Origin: Acidimicrobiales bacterium
GTDB taxonomy: Bacteria; Actinomycetota; Acidimicrobiia; Acidimicrobiales; RAAP-2
Reading direction: 5' to 3'
Length of the DNA stretch: 64,000 nucleotides
Assembly: GCA_025362585.1 (NCBI GenBank)
Contig: JANYFR010000028.1
Span: 1 to 64,000 of the forward strand
Shown here in pieces: positions 16,658 to 25,429 of this stretch (position 1 is the stretch's first letter; every line of letters begins with the position of its first letter). The notes under the pieces were generated by a model. It did not search any database. It had not been told where the DNA came from and saw only the letters and a list, made by a program, of their open reading frames with translations. A program made the translations under genes and the position numbers.

Positions 16658-17704
16658 ATGAAGATCACGACCATGCTCAGTTACGCCGGGGGCTTCAAAG
16701 AGGCGGCCCGCCACGTCGCCGAACTGGAGAGGGCGGGCCTCGACCTCGTCTGGGTCGCCGAGGTCTACGGCTACGACAGCCCCTCCATGATGGGCTACCT
16801 CGCGGCATTGACCGACACCGTCGAGATTGGATCGGCGATCATGCCGATCTACACGCGCACCCCGTCGCTGCTCGCCATGACCGCGGCCGGGGTGGACGCG
16901 CTCTCCGACGGTCGGTTCCACCTGGGCCTCGGAGCGTCGGGCCCGCAGGTCATCGAGGGGTTTCACGGGGTTCCCTACACCAACCCCCTCGGGCGCACCC
17001 GCGAGATCGTCGAGATCTGTCGCGACGTCTGGAAGCGCGAGGCGCCCCTCGTCCATCAGGGCCGGAACTTCACGTTGCCCCTCCCCGCCGACCAGGGGAC
17101 CGGACTCGGCAAGGCTCTGAAGATCCTCACGCACCCGGTGCGCAGCGACATCCCAATCTGGATCGCGTCGCTCGGAGAGAAGAACGTCGAAATGACCGCC
17201 GAGATCGCGAACGGGTGGATCCCCGTCTTCTTCATCCCCGAGCGCTCGAAGAGCGTGTGGGGCGACTCGCTCGCGGCCGGAAGGGCCAAGCGCGATCCCG
17301 GGCTTGGCGAGTTGATGATCAGCGCCGGCGGACTGCTCGCGATCGGCGAAGGTGAGGACGTGGTGCAGTTGCGTGAACTGCAACGTCCGATGACGGCGCT
17401 CTACGTCGGCGGCATGGGCGCCAAGGGCAAGAACTTCTACAACGAGTTGGCCGTGCGCTACGGCTACGAGAAGGAGGCCGCACTGATCCAGGACCTCTAC
17501 CTGCGCGGCAAGAAGCGTGAGGCCGAGGCGGCGATTCCCGAGGAGTTCCTCGAGCTGACGACGCTCTGCGGGCCGGCCTCGTACGTGAAGGAGCGCGTCG
17601 CGGCCTTCGTGGAGGCCGGCGTCACCCACCTGCAGGTCCATCCGGTGGCGACGGGCGACCAAACGGAAGCGGATCTCATCGAAGCGGTGAAGGCCATGGC
17701 CTAG
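16658..17704 (+). CDS. F420-type luciferase-like (LLM class) oxidoreductase
   Basis: 348 residues with the bacterial luciferase-like TIM barrel. Visible marks are LDLVWVAEVYGYDSPSMMGYLA, GSAIMPIYTRTP, GRFHLGLGASGPQV and VKERVAAFVEAGVTHLQV. In actinobacteria this group usually uses coenzyme F420 to move hydride to or from an alcohol or cofactor-linked substrate. The substrate here is unknown. ATG at 16658 has AAGGA 7 bases upstream. A possible -10 TACTCT lies at 16622-16627, giving a short leader. It diverges from gdhA. Confidence 0.88.
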   Translation: MKITTMLSYAGGFKEAARHVAELERAGLDLVWVAEVYGYDSPSMMGYLAALTDTVEIGSAIMPIYTRTPSLLAMTAAGVDALSDGRFHLGLGASGPQVIEGFHGVPYTNPLGRTREIVEICRDVWKREAPLVHQGRNFTLPLPADQGTGLGKALKILTHPVRSDIPIWIASLGEKNVEMTAEIANGWIPVFFIPERSKSVWGDSLAAGRAKRDPGLGELMISAGGLLAIGEGEDVVQLRELQRPMTALYVGGMGAKGKNFYNELAVRYGYEKEAALIQDLYLRGKKREAEAAIPEEFLELTTLCGPASYVKERVAAFVEAGVTHLQVHPVATGDQTEADLIEAVKAMA

Positions 17705-17752
17705 CCGTCGTCGTCGTCGTCGCCGCTCGCGTCACGACTCGTAGGATCTCCC

Positions 17753-18085
17753 ATGTTGGTGGACATCGTGGCCTACGACGGCGTTGACGAACTCGACGTG
17801 GTCGGTCCGCTTGCGGTCCTTCGACGGGCGCGGGCAACGGACCGCCGCCTCGAGGTCCGCCTCGTCTCGACCCATCACGGGGCGCTGGTCGAGTTGGCCG
17901 ATCTCGGGGTCGACGTCGTTCGTGAGCGCGTTGTCGATGAAGGTGACCCCGTCACCAGTGGCGGCGTGACGAGCGGCCCCGACCTCGCGCTCGGGCTCGT
18001 CGCGCGCAATCTCGGCGACGATCTCGCCGCGAGCGTCGCGCTCGCTATTGAGTATCAGTGGTTTCGACCGAAGCGTGGGGCCTGA
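17753..18085 (+). pseudogene. Internally deleted DJ-1/PfpI-family gene
   Basis: The 110 codons join the beginning of a DJ-1/PfpI protein (VDIVAYDGVDELDVVGPLAVL, then a VRLVS strand) directly to its end (VVDEGDPVTSGGVTSGPDLAL, LVARNLG). The central 90-110 residues are missing, including the nucleophile-elbow cysteine and surrounding sheet. The reading frame stays open, which suggests an in-frame deletion. The product cannot have the normal active site, so I call it a pseudogene; a minimal scaffold protein is possible but unlikely. TAGGAT ends 5 bases before the ATG. Confidence 0.7.
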
Positions 18086-18121
18086 CGCATCACCGCTGCT
18101 GGACCGGGAGAACGACGACGT

Positions 18122-20071
18122 CTAGACCGCGCGGCGGGTCGAATCGCGCCCGCCCGAGGCCAACCAGGCATCGAACATCGCGGTGTAGGAGCCCCCAGCG
18201 GCGAGGAGTTCGCCGGGGGAGCCCACCTCGACGATGCCACCGTGGTCAATCACGACAATGCGGTCGGCGCGCTGGGCGGTCGTGAGGCGGTGCGCAATCA
18301 GAATGGCCGTACGACCCTCGAGGAGCCGGTCCAGGGCGTGCTCGATCACCGTCTCGCTTTGCAGGTCGAGCGAAGACGTGGCCTCGTCGAGGATCAGGAC
18401 CCGCGGTCGCGCGAGGAAGGCCCGCGCCAGCGCGAGGAGCTGACGCTCCCCGGCCGACAGGGTCTGGCCGCGTTCGTGCACCGCCGTGCCGATCCCTTGG
18501 GGGAGACGGTCGACGAGTTCGCGCAGACCTACGACGTCGATCGCCTCCTCGATTTGCTCGTTCGTCACGTCGCTGGCGCCGAAACTCAGATTGGTGCGGA
18601 TCGAGCCGGCGAAGAGGAAGGCCTCCTGGGGCACGACGCCCAGTTGGGATCGCAGTGATCGAAGAGTGACCGTCTTGATGTCGACGCCGTCGAGCAGGAT
18701 GCGTCCCGACGTCGGGTCGTAGAAACGGTTGGCCAGTTTGGCCATGGTCGATTTCCCCGCGCCGGTCGGGCCGACGAACGCCACTGACTCCCCGGGCGCG
18801 ATCTCGAGGTTGACGTCGCGCAAGATCAGGTGGTCGGGATCATAACCGAAGCTCACGTTCTCGAACGTGATGCGTCCCTCGATCGTCGCCAGGTCGGGCG
18901 CACCTTCGAGTTCCTCGACGGAAGGCGCCGTCTCGAGCAACTCGCGAAGGCGGGTGATCGATGAGCGGCCCTGTTGGAGCGCGTTGTACTGCTGTACGAG
19001 CAGTTGGATCGGTCCGAAGAAGCGATTCAAGTAGAGGAAGAACGTGATCAGCGCCCCGAAGCTCAGGCGGTGGTGCAGCACCAAGTCGCCGCCGATACCG
19101 AGCAGGAGTCCCTGGGCGAGGATGCCAATGGTGATGGTGACCGGACCGTAGATGGCGTTGACCCGTCCGGTGTAGAGGTTGGCGTCGCGGTAGGCGCCCA
19201 CGACGTGGCGATGGTTGGCGATGTTGCGTCGCTGGCGATTGTTCGCCGTGACGACGCGCGTGCCGTAGAGCGACTCCGAGAGGTCGGCCAGGACGTTCGC
19301 GATGCGGTCACGACTGAGCAGGTAGCCCCGCTCCGAGGCCAGGTGGAACCAGATCGAGAAGGCGAACAGGAGGGGTACGACCAGCAGGACCGTCCACGTG
19401 GCGAGCGTGACGTTCATTGCGAACAGGACCACGATGATCACGATCATCGTGAGACCCTGCATGGCGAACTGGCTGATGCCGTCTTGAATCAACTGCTGGA
19501 GGTTCTCGATGTCGCTCGTCATGCGACTCATGAGGACGCCCGCCTTCTCCTCGGTGAAGAAGTCGAGGCTGAGGCGCTGCAGGTGGGTGAAGACGCGAAT
19601 ACGCAAGTCGTGCATTACTCGTGACGCCAGCGTGCCGGTGACGCCGACCTGGGCTCGCTGCAAAAGGGCGCTGGCGACCGCGATGAGCAGGTAGGCCAGT
19701 GCGCAGGCGCCGACGACGGTGAGGGAGTGGTGGCCGCGAACCATGCCGTGGTTGATCGCGTACCCGGTGAGGAGGGGACCGGCCTGCATCAAGAGGCTGA
19801 TCGCGATCACGTACGTCGACCCGGCGACGACCCAACGGGGATAGGCGCCGATCAGTCGCGGTAGGGTCAGGCGCTGGCGCGCACGCGCCGGGGGCCGCTG
19901 GGTGAAGGTGATTCGAGATCGCTCCCGCTGCGGTTCGGTGGCGAGCAACTTCGTCGCCTCGTCCATGAGCTCGCTCGGGATGCCGCCGAAGGGGAGCCCG
20001 GCGACCTGACTGTTGCCGAACATCGTGCTCGCGCCACCCGCGTGGCCACCCCAACCGCCGCCCCAGGCCAC
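18122..20071 (-). CDS. ABC exporter, fused TMD-NBD, catalytically competent half
   Basis: 649 residues: a Gly-rich N-terminal stretch, six membrane helices (about 75-370) and a nucleotide-binding domain. Walker A is GPTGAGKST, Walker B ends LILDEATSSLD with the normal catalytic glutamate, and the H-loop reads AHRLTT. The signature is degenerate: LSAGERQ instead of LSGGQ. Paired with the upstream subunit, it completes one canonical and one degenerate ATP site, the pattern of heterodimeric multidrug/lipid exporters. The GTG start overlaps the upstream stop by one base (TAGTG). The exported substrate is unknown. Confidence 0.93.
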   Translation of the reverse strand: MAWGGGWGGHAGGASTMFGNSQVAGLPFGGIPSELMDEATKLLATEPQRERSRITFTQRPPARARQRLTLPRLIGAYPRWVVAGSTYVIAISLLMQAGPLLTGYAINHGMVRGHHSLTVVGACALAYLLIAVASALLQRAQVGVTGTLASRVMHDLRIRVFTHLQRLSLDFFTEEKAGVLMSRMTSDIENLQQLIQDGISQFAMQGLTMIVIIVVLFAMNVTLATWTVLLVVPLLFAFSIWFHLASERGYLLSRDRIANVLADLSESLYGTRVVTANNRQRRNIANHRHVVGAYRDANLYTGRVNAIYGPVTITIGILAQGLLLGIGGDLVLHHRLSFGALITFFLYLNRFFGPIQLLVQQYNALQQGRSSITRLRELLETAPSVEELEGAPDLATIEGRITFENVSFGYDPDHLILRDVNLEIAPGESVAFVGPTGAGKSTMAKLANRFYDPTSGRILLDGVDIKTVTLRSLRSQLGVVPQEAFLFAGSIRTNLSFGASDVTNEQIEEAIDVVGLRELVDRLPQGIGTAVHERGQTLSAGERQLLALARAFLARPRVLILDEATSSLDLQSETVIEHALDRLLEGRTAILIAHRLTTAQRADRIVVIDHGGIVEVGSPGELLAAGGSYTAMFDAWLASGGRDSTRRAV

Positions 20072-21912
20072 TACGCCTCCCCGGTGGCGCTCTGGGCCAG
20101 GACCTGCGCGTAGAGCGGGGTCGTCGCGAGCAGCTCCTCGTGGGTGCCGCTCGCCACGACTCGTCCCTCATCGAGCAACAGCACGCGACTCGCGAGCGCG
20201 ATGGTCGAAATGCGGTGCGCGATCACGATGGTGGTGCGTCGCTGCAGCAACCGACCGAGAGCTTCGTGGATGCCGGCCTCCACGTGGACGTCGATGGAAC
20301 TGGTGGCGTCGTCGAGGATGAGGATGGGCGGATTCACGAGCAGGGTGCGCGCGATGGCGATGCGCTGACGTTGGCCGCCCGACAGGGTGTAGCCCCGTTC
20401 GCCCACGACCGTCTCGTAACCGTTGGGCAGCTCCTCGATGAACTCGTGGGCGTTAGCCGCCCGGGCCGCCGCTTCGACGTCGTACGCCGTGGCGTCGGGG
20501 CGGCCGTAGGCGATGTTGTCGCGGATGGAGACCGAGAAGAGGAACGGTTCATCGAGCACCACACCGACGCTCTCGCGCAGCGACGTGAGCGTGACGTCGC
20601 GCACGTCGTGGCCGTCAATCGACAACGTGCCCCCGTCGATGTCGTAGAAGCGCGTCACGAGGCGCGCGACCGTGGACTTGCCCGATCCGGTGCGCCCGAC
20701 GATGGCGATCGATTCGCCGGGCGCGATGTGGGCGTCGAAGTCGTGCAGAATCTCGGCGCTGGCGTTGTACGAGAAGCGCACGTGGTCGAAGTCGATCGCG
20801 CCCCGGACAACTTCGAGGTCGAAGGCCCCGGGCCGATCCACGATGTCCGGATTCTCGTCAAGGATTTCGAAGATCCGTTCGGCGCTGGCCTTGGCCCGTT
20901 GACCCATCATCACGAGCTGGCCGAGCATCATGAAGGGCGCCTGGAGCATCAAGAGGTAGGCGTTGAACGCCAGGATCGCGCCAATGCCGAGGTGGCCGTC
21001 GATTACCATCCATCCGCCAAAGAACAGCACGAGCGCGAGGCCCAATTGGGGCAGGTTCTGGACCCACGGGGACCATTGACCCCGAATCTGAGCGTCCTTG
21101 ATGTACGCCCACGCGACCCGCTCCGCGGCGTCGGCGAGGCGATTGACCTCGGCCTCTTCTTGGGCGAATGACTTGACCACTCGCACGCCGTTGACGTTCT
21201 CGTCGACGATGGTGGCGACGTCGGCGAGGCGGGCCTGCGTGATCCACGAGATCGGAAACATCACTCGTCGCATTCGGATGCCAACGAAGTAGAGGATGGG
21301 CATCACCGTCATGGCGATCACGGCCAACAGCGGATTGATTCGTACCATAAAGCCGAACGCCAAAATCCCGATGCAGCACTGCACCAGGATCAGCGGCGCG
21401 AAGGTCGAGTACATCTGCACACTGCGGATGTCGCTGTTGGCGCGGCTGATGAGCTGGCCGGATTGCACCCGATCGTAGAAACTGAATGAGAGCCACGTCA
21501 GGTGCTCGTAGATCAGCGAACGCAGGTCGGCCTCGACGTTGTAGGCCGTACGGAACAGGAACTGACGCGAGACGAGGCCGGTCACACCGGCGAGCACGCC
21601 GACCACGAGAATCTGAATGACGTCGGTGTGCAGCGCACTCGATCGATGCACGAGGGCGTGGTTGATGGCGCCGTTCAACATGTTGGGCACCAACGTCTGG
21701 AAGATCAGACTCAGGAAGGACATACCAATGGCCAGCAGGAAGGTCACTCGGTGCGACGCCATCACCGGCAGAATTCGCCGCCACCAGGCGAGGTTTCGGT
21801 CGCGCGAGATTCGCACCCGAGGACCACCGTACGTGGAGGTCACGCCGCCCAGGGGATTCGTCCCACCCCCCTCGCGGTCGTGCGCGACTCGCGAGGAAAG
21901 AGAGGAAGTCAC
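20071..21912 (-). CDS. ABC exporter, fused TMD-NBD, degenerate half
   Basis: 613 residues with an N-terminal six-helix exporter domain and a C-terminal ATPase. Walker A is GRTGSGKST and the signature is a normal LSGGQRQRIAIART. Walker B reads LILDDATSSID, with Asp replacing the catalytic Glu. Its degenerate Walker B and the partner's altered signature would meet at the same dimer site, as in heterodimeric exporters of the TM287/288 type. It is the first gene of the two-gene operon. GTG at 21912 has no Shine-Dalgarno, but TACGAT ends 6 bases upstream. Confidence 0.93.
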   Translation of the reverse strand: MTSSLSSRVAHDREGGGTNPLGGVTSTYGGPRVRISRDRNLAWWRRILPVMASHRVTFLLAIGMSFLSLIFQTLVPNMLNGAINHALVHRSSALHTDVIQILVVGVLAGVTGLVSRQFLFRTAYNVEADLRSLIYEHLTWLSFSFYDRVQSGQLISRANSDIRSVQMYSTFAPLILVQCCIGILAFGFMVRINPLLAVIAMTVMPILYFVGIRMRRVMFPISWITQARLADVATIVDENVNGVRVVKSFAQEEAEVNRLADAAERVAWAYIKDAQIRGQWSPWVQNLPQLGLALVLFFGGWMVIDGHLGIGAILAFNAYLLMLQAPFMMLGQLVMMGQRAKASAERIFEILDENPDIVDRPGAFDLEVVRGAIDFDHVRFSYNASAEILHDFDAHIAPGESIAIVGRTGSGKSTVARLVTRFYDIDGGTLSIDGHDVRDVTLTSLRESVGVVLDEPFLFSVSIRDNIAYGRPDATAYDVEAAARAANAHEFIEELPNGYETVVGERGYTLSGGQRQRIAIARTLLVNPPILILDDATSSIDVHVEAGIHEALGRLLQRRTTIVIAHRISTIALASRVLLLDEGRVVASGTHEELLATTPLYAQVLAQSATGEA

Positions 21913-21918
21913 CGGTCA

Positions 21919-21924
21919 ATCGTA
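21919..21924 (-). promoter_or_regulatory. Leaderless-type -10 hexamer of ABC exporter operon
   Basis: On the minus strand TACGAT is followed by TGACCG and then the GTG start at 21912. There is no ribosome site. Confidence 0.5.
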
Positions 21925-21990
21925 CTAGTCGGCGTCAGAAGTGACTCGCCTCGGGCCGATCGTTGCCAGTCGTTGCCGACCGTGACGACG

Positions 21991-21996
21991 TAGTGT
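21991..21996 (+). promoter_or_regulatory. Leaderless-type -10 hexamer of upp
   Basis: TAGTGT is followed by GACCTC and the GTG start at 22003; no Shine-Dalgarno is present. Confidence 0.5.
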
Positions 21997-22002
21997 GACC
22001 TC

Positions 22003-22638
22003 GTGTCCTCGCTCCACGTCATCAATCATCCCGTCGTGTCCGACAAGGTTCGACAGTTGCGCGACGTCGCGACGACTAACGCCGACTTCCTTCGCCTCGC
22101 CGGTGAGATCTCCCGATTCGTTGCCTACGAGGCGTTCCGCGACACGCCGGTGACCGCGACCACCGTCGATACCCCGGTCACCAAGGGTGCGCCCGCGGTG
22201 CGCATCGACACCGAATATCTGATTGTGCCCATCCTGCGCGCGGGACTGGGCATGAGCCCCGCGGTGCAGGAGGTCCTCCCGCATCACCGCGTCTGTCTCG
22301 TGGGACTGCGGCGCAACGAGACCACGCTCCAACCCGACGTCTACCTCGATGGTCTCCCCGAGTCGCTGACCGGCGTGCACGTCGTACTCTGCGACCCGAT
22401 GCTGGCGACTGGTGGTTCGCTCGTGTGCGTGCTCGACATGCTGGTTGCCCGTGGCGCCGGCGACGTCACGGTGCTGTGCCTGATCGCCGCCCAACCCGGT
22501 GTGGACTTCGTCTTTTCGCGCCACCCCCACGTCGCCATTGTCGCGGCCGCGCTCGACCAGGTGCTGAATGACGTGGGCTACATCACGCCCGGCCTCGGTG
22601 ACGCCGGGGATCGCCTCTTCGGACCGCCGGCACGCTGA
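22003..22638 (+). CDS. upp: Uracil phosphoribosyltransferase
   Basis: 211 residues, converting uracil and PRPP to UMP. The PRPP-binding loop is VVLCDPMLATGGS. IVPILRAGLGM and the C-terminal DVGYITPGLGDAGDRLFG uracil-recognition segment are conserved. It faces a yeast-type cytosine deaminase whose product is uracil, and the nearby NCS1 permease could bring in cytosine or uracil. Together they form a pyrimidine salvage neighbourhood. GTG at 22003 appears leaderless. The gene ends 5 bases from the convergent deaminase gene. Confidence 0.95.
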   Translation: MSSLHVINHPVVSDKVRQLRDVATTNADFLRLAGEISRFVAYEAFRDTPVTATTVDTPVTKGAPAVRIDTEYLIVPILRAGLGMSPAVQEVLPHHRVCLVGLRRNETTLQPDVYLDGLPESLTGVHVVLCDPMLATGGSLVCVLDMLVARGAGDVTVLCLIAAQPGVDFVFSRHPHVAIVAAALDQVLNDVGYITPGLGDAGDRLFGPPAR

Positions 22639-22643
22639 ACGCG

Positions 22644-23114
22644 CTAGAGGCCGATGTCCTCGTTCCAGAGTTCGGCGTGGTCGTTAATAAATGTGCCCAA
22701 TAGTTCCGTGCACGCGGGGTCGTCGAGAAGAACGATCTCGACGCCGAGCTCCGCCAGCCAGTCGTGACCGCCGTGGAAATTAGTCGACTCCCCGATGACG
22801 ACGGCCCCGATATTGAACTGGCGCACGAGTCCCGCGCAGTACCAGCACGGTGACAACGTCGTCACCATCACGCAGTTCGGGTAGTCGCGACGACGTCCGC
22901 CGCGGCGAAAGGCATCGGTCTCGGCGTGGATCGACGTGTCGTTCTCCTGCACTCGTCGATTGTGGCCGGCACTGATCAACGTCCCGTCACGCAAGAAGAG
23001 CGCCGCGCCAATGGGGATGCCCCCCTCGTGCAGGCCGGCGACGGCTTCGTCGTAGGCGGTCACGAGCATCGAAACGGCCCGCGCGTGGTCGAGAGGCGTC
23101 CTCGAAGAACTCAT
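22644..23114 (-). CDS. Cytosine deaminase, yeast FCY1-like (CDA fold)
   Basis: 156 residues of the small zinc deaminase fold. Zinc ligands and the catalytic glutamate are in HAETDAF and LSPCWYCAG. The C-terminal ESTNFHGGHDWL and ELWNEDIGL segments are those of yeast-type cytosine deaminases rather than the large amidohydrolase CodA. It should convert cytosine to uracil for the adjacent upp product; guanine deaminase is a less likely alternative. The ATG at 23114 has no Shine-Dalgarno, and CATACT ends 6 bases upstream within a 22-base divergent region. Confidence 0.88.
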   Translation of the reverse strand: MSSSRTPLDHARAVSMLVTAYDEAVAGLHEGGIPIGAALFLRDGTLISAGHNRRVQENDTSIHAETDAFRRGGRRRDYPNCVMVTTLSPCWYCAGLVRQFNIGAVVIGESTNFHGGHDWLAELGVEIVLLDDPACTELLGTFINDHAELWNEDIGL

Positions 23115-23136
23115 CGACTAAGTATGCTCCAGCACC
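23115..23136. promoter_or_regulatory. 22-bp divergent promoter with shared -10 sequence
   Basis: The near-palindromic AGTATGCT (23121-23128) supplies TATGCT on the plus strand, 8 bases before GTG 23137. It also supplies CATACT on the minus strand, ending 6 bases before ATG 23114. The two promoters would overlap, so transcription in the two directions should be mutually exclusive at any moment; this is inference. Confidence 0.5.
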
Positions 23137-23745
23137 GTGGGCGAACGCACGTATTCGGTCGATATTGGCACGCAACGACTGGACCTGCCCGTCGTGTCCC
23201 TCAACGACCACCTCGCACTCGCCCTACTGATCACCGTCGACGCGGGCGTGGAGTTCATGTCGAGGGCCGGTGGCGAACTCGCCGAGATTCTGAGGCCCTA
23301 CGACGTGGACATCGTGGCGACCGTCGCGACCATGGGTATTCCGCTCGTGGTCGAAGTCACGCGTCACCTGGGCCTCGACCAGTACGTCGTCCTGCACAAG
23401 ACGCCGAAGATCCATTTGGCTGACGCCGTATCCGAGCCCGTGCGATCGATCACCACCGACGCCGAGCAACGGCTCCTCTTCGATCGGGCGAGGATTAAGG
23501 ACGTGGCCGCCAAGCGAGTGGCGATTGTCGACGACGTCATTTCGACGGGGGCCTCCACCGGAGCGGCCCTGCGCTTACTGCGCGGCGTCGGGGCCGACAT
23601 CGTGATCATCGGGACTCTCGTGACTGAAGCGTCCCTGTGGCGGAGTGCGCTCGGCGATGACGCCAGGAAGGTTCGAGCGCTCGGTTCCATTCCCGTCTTT
23701 CGTCCCGACGGGGCCGGAGGGTACGTCGAAGACTGGGTGGGGTAG
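23137..23745 (+). CDS. Purine/pyrimidine phosphoribosyltransferase-family protein (APRT-like)
   Basis: 202 residues with the type I phosphoribosyltransferase fold. The PRPP loop is VAIVDDVISTGAS, preceded by ATVATMGIPLV and HKTPKIHL. The pattern is closest to adenine/xanthine phosphoribosyltransferase-like proteins, but the exact base cannot be decided. Location beside cytosine deaminase, upp and an NCS1 base permease supports nucleobase salvage. The GTG at 23137 lies 22 bases from the divergent deaminase start. A 12-bp hairpin terminator follows. Confidence 0.82.
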   Translation: MGERTYSVDIGTQRLDLPVVSLNDHLALALLITVDAGVEFMSRAGGELAEILRPYDVDIVATVATMGIPLVVEVTRHLGLDQYVVLHKTPKIHLADAVSEPVRSITTDAEQRLLFDRARIKDVAAKRVAIVDDVISTGASTGAALRLLRGVGADIVIIGTLVTEASLWRSALGDDARKVRALGSIPVFRPDGAGGYVEDWVG

Positions 23746-23821
23746 TTTCTCGAGTGCCCTGCTCGCGGCGTGCCCGACGCCGCACAATCGCTGTCGACCC
23801 ACGATTCCTCGTCGAATGCAA

Positions 23822-23856
23822 CGAGCCCCGTTGACGCGATGCGACAACGGGGCTCG
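23822..23856. terminator. 12-bp hairpin between convergent genes
   Basis: CGAGCCCCGTTG (23822-23833) pairs perfectly with CAACGGGGCTCG (23845-23856) around an 11-base loop. It separates the convergent phosphoribosyltransferase and NCS1 permease genes and probably terminates both. No U-tract follows. Confidence 0.65.
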
Positions 23857-23872
23857 GTGCGAAGCTTGGCCG

Positions 23873-25429
23873 TTACAGCGACGGCTCGAGTTCACGCTGG
23901 CGCTTCACCTGTCGCGCGACCGTACCGGTCGACTTCTCGAGGATGAAGTAGACGAGTCCCGCGACGATGATGCCGGTGGGCACCGAGAAGTCGGCCCCTC
24001 CGAACCAGCCAGCAGTGCAGGATCCGTGGACGAGGTTGCCCGCGCACGCCCCGCCGTAGTGATTGGAAATCGGGGTCATCCAGTGGAAGGGGAAGTTAAT
24101 CGGCGGCGGCGCCTTGGAGAAGGCGATAGTCGCGGTCACTAGTCCAGCCACGAAGGCAATGATGGCGTTCCAGTGGACGCCGCTCGAACCGGTGAAGTAC
24201 AGACCGTCGCCGTCAGTGCGCTGCAGTTCGGCCGCGTTGTAGCGGTACCGGCGCAGGAACCAATCGACGAGATAGATGCCCAGCCACGGCGCAATCCACA
24301 CGATGATGACCCCGACGAACTCCTTCATGTAGAGCGAGAACGTCGACTGGAACTCCGCCCAGATCGTGAGGCCGCAGGCGAGCACACTGTCGAGCACCAC
24401 CGCCTGATAGCGCTTCAGATGGAATCCCATGGCCTGGAGCGAGACGCCCGAGGAGTACAGGTCGAGAGAGTTGATGCCGAAGAGCTGGATAATGGCGAAG
24501 ACCAAGAAGATGGCCACGACCCAACTCGGGATGACGTGCTGACCGTGCAGCGCTTCGAACGGGTTCGCGCCATTCCACGCGGCGACCTGGGCACTCGATG
24601 AGATGAACGTGAACGTCGCGGCACCGAGGATCATCATGAAAATTTCGGGTACGGCAGTACCGAGAAAAATCCAACCGACAATCGAGCCCTTGCTCGCGTC
24701 GCGCGCCACGTAACGCGTGTAGTCGTTGCCGCACTCGGTCCATCCGAGCCCCGACAGGGCGAACGTGAACGCCAGTCCGGCGCTGTACAGCTCCCAGTTG
24801 GCGAACGGCGAGCCCTTGAAGTGGGCTGAGCCGTGCTTGAGATCGTAAAACGCGAGCAGGACGAAGATCGCAATGAAGGGGACAATCAGCGAGCGAAGAA
24901 CCTTCACCATCGTGGCGTGTCCGAGGTAGGGCACCACCGCCTGGATGGCGGCGGCGACCACAACGAAGACGACCTTCAGGGCGCTCGAGACGTGGATACC
25001 CGCCATTTCGCTGAGCACGATGGCCGCGCCGACGATGAGGATGAGTCCCTCGGTCTCGAAGCCCAACTGGGTGATCCAGTTGAAGAAGGCGACGAGGCGC
25101 GAGCCCCGGGTACCGAACGAGGCTCGACTGATCGTAAAGGCCGTCGTCCCGGTCTCGGGACCCTGCAACGACGCCAGTCCGAGGAGGAAATAGGAGAGAT
25201 TACCGATGACGATGATGCTGAGCGCGGTGTAAAAGCTGAAACCGAACCCCATCAACAGTGCTCCGTAAATGAAGTACTCGACGTTGATCGCCGATCCGCC
25301 CCAGAGCGCACCTATGTTTCGAGGAGTCGCCCAGCGTTCACTCTCGGGTACGTAGTCGATGCCCCGTCTCTCGACGCGAAATGCGACGTCACCCGAAGAT
25401 CCGTCTTGATTTTCAATGCCAATTGCCAC
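23873..25429 (-). CDS. NCS1-family nucleobase (cytosine/purine/uracil) permease
   Basis: 518 residues with 12 or so membrane helices in the NCS1 arrangement. Early segments RRGIDYVPESERWATPRNIGALW and TTAFTISRASFGTRGS are typical of cytosine/purine/allantoin permeases. WTECGNDYTRYV and the INSLDLYSSGVSLQAMG helix also fit. Uptake of cytosine coupled to H+ or Na+ is the likely role given the neighbouring deaminase and upp. GTG at 25429 is preceded by GGGGAGG at 9 bases; the longer frame upstream has no permease similarity. It has a long upstream region shared with a candidate small RNA. Confidence 0.88.
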   Translation of the reverse strand: MAIGIENQDGSSGDVAFRVERRGIDYVPESERWATPRNIGALWGGSAINVEYFIYGALLMGFGFSFYTALSIIVIGNLSYFLLGLASLQGPETGTTAFTISRASFGTRGSRLVAFFNWITQLGFETEGLILIVGAAIVLSEMAGIHVSSALKVVFVVVAAAIQAVVPYLGHATMVKVLRSLIVPFIAIFVLLAFYDLKHGSAHFKGSPFANWELYSAGLAFTFALSGLGWTECGNDYTRYVARDASKGSIVGWIFLGTAVPEIFMMILGAATFTFISSSAQVAAWNGANPFEALHGQHVIPSWVVAIFLVFAIIQLFGINSLDLYSSGVSLQAMGFHLKRYQAVVLDSVLACGLTIWAEFQSTFSLYMKEFVGVIIVWIAPWLGIYLVDWFLRRYRYNAAELQRTDGDGLYFTGSSGVHWNAIIAFVAGLVTATIAFSKAPPPINFPFHWMTPISNHYGGACAGNLVHGSCTAGWFGGADFSVPTGIIVAGLVYFILEKSTGTVARQVKRQRELEPSL

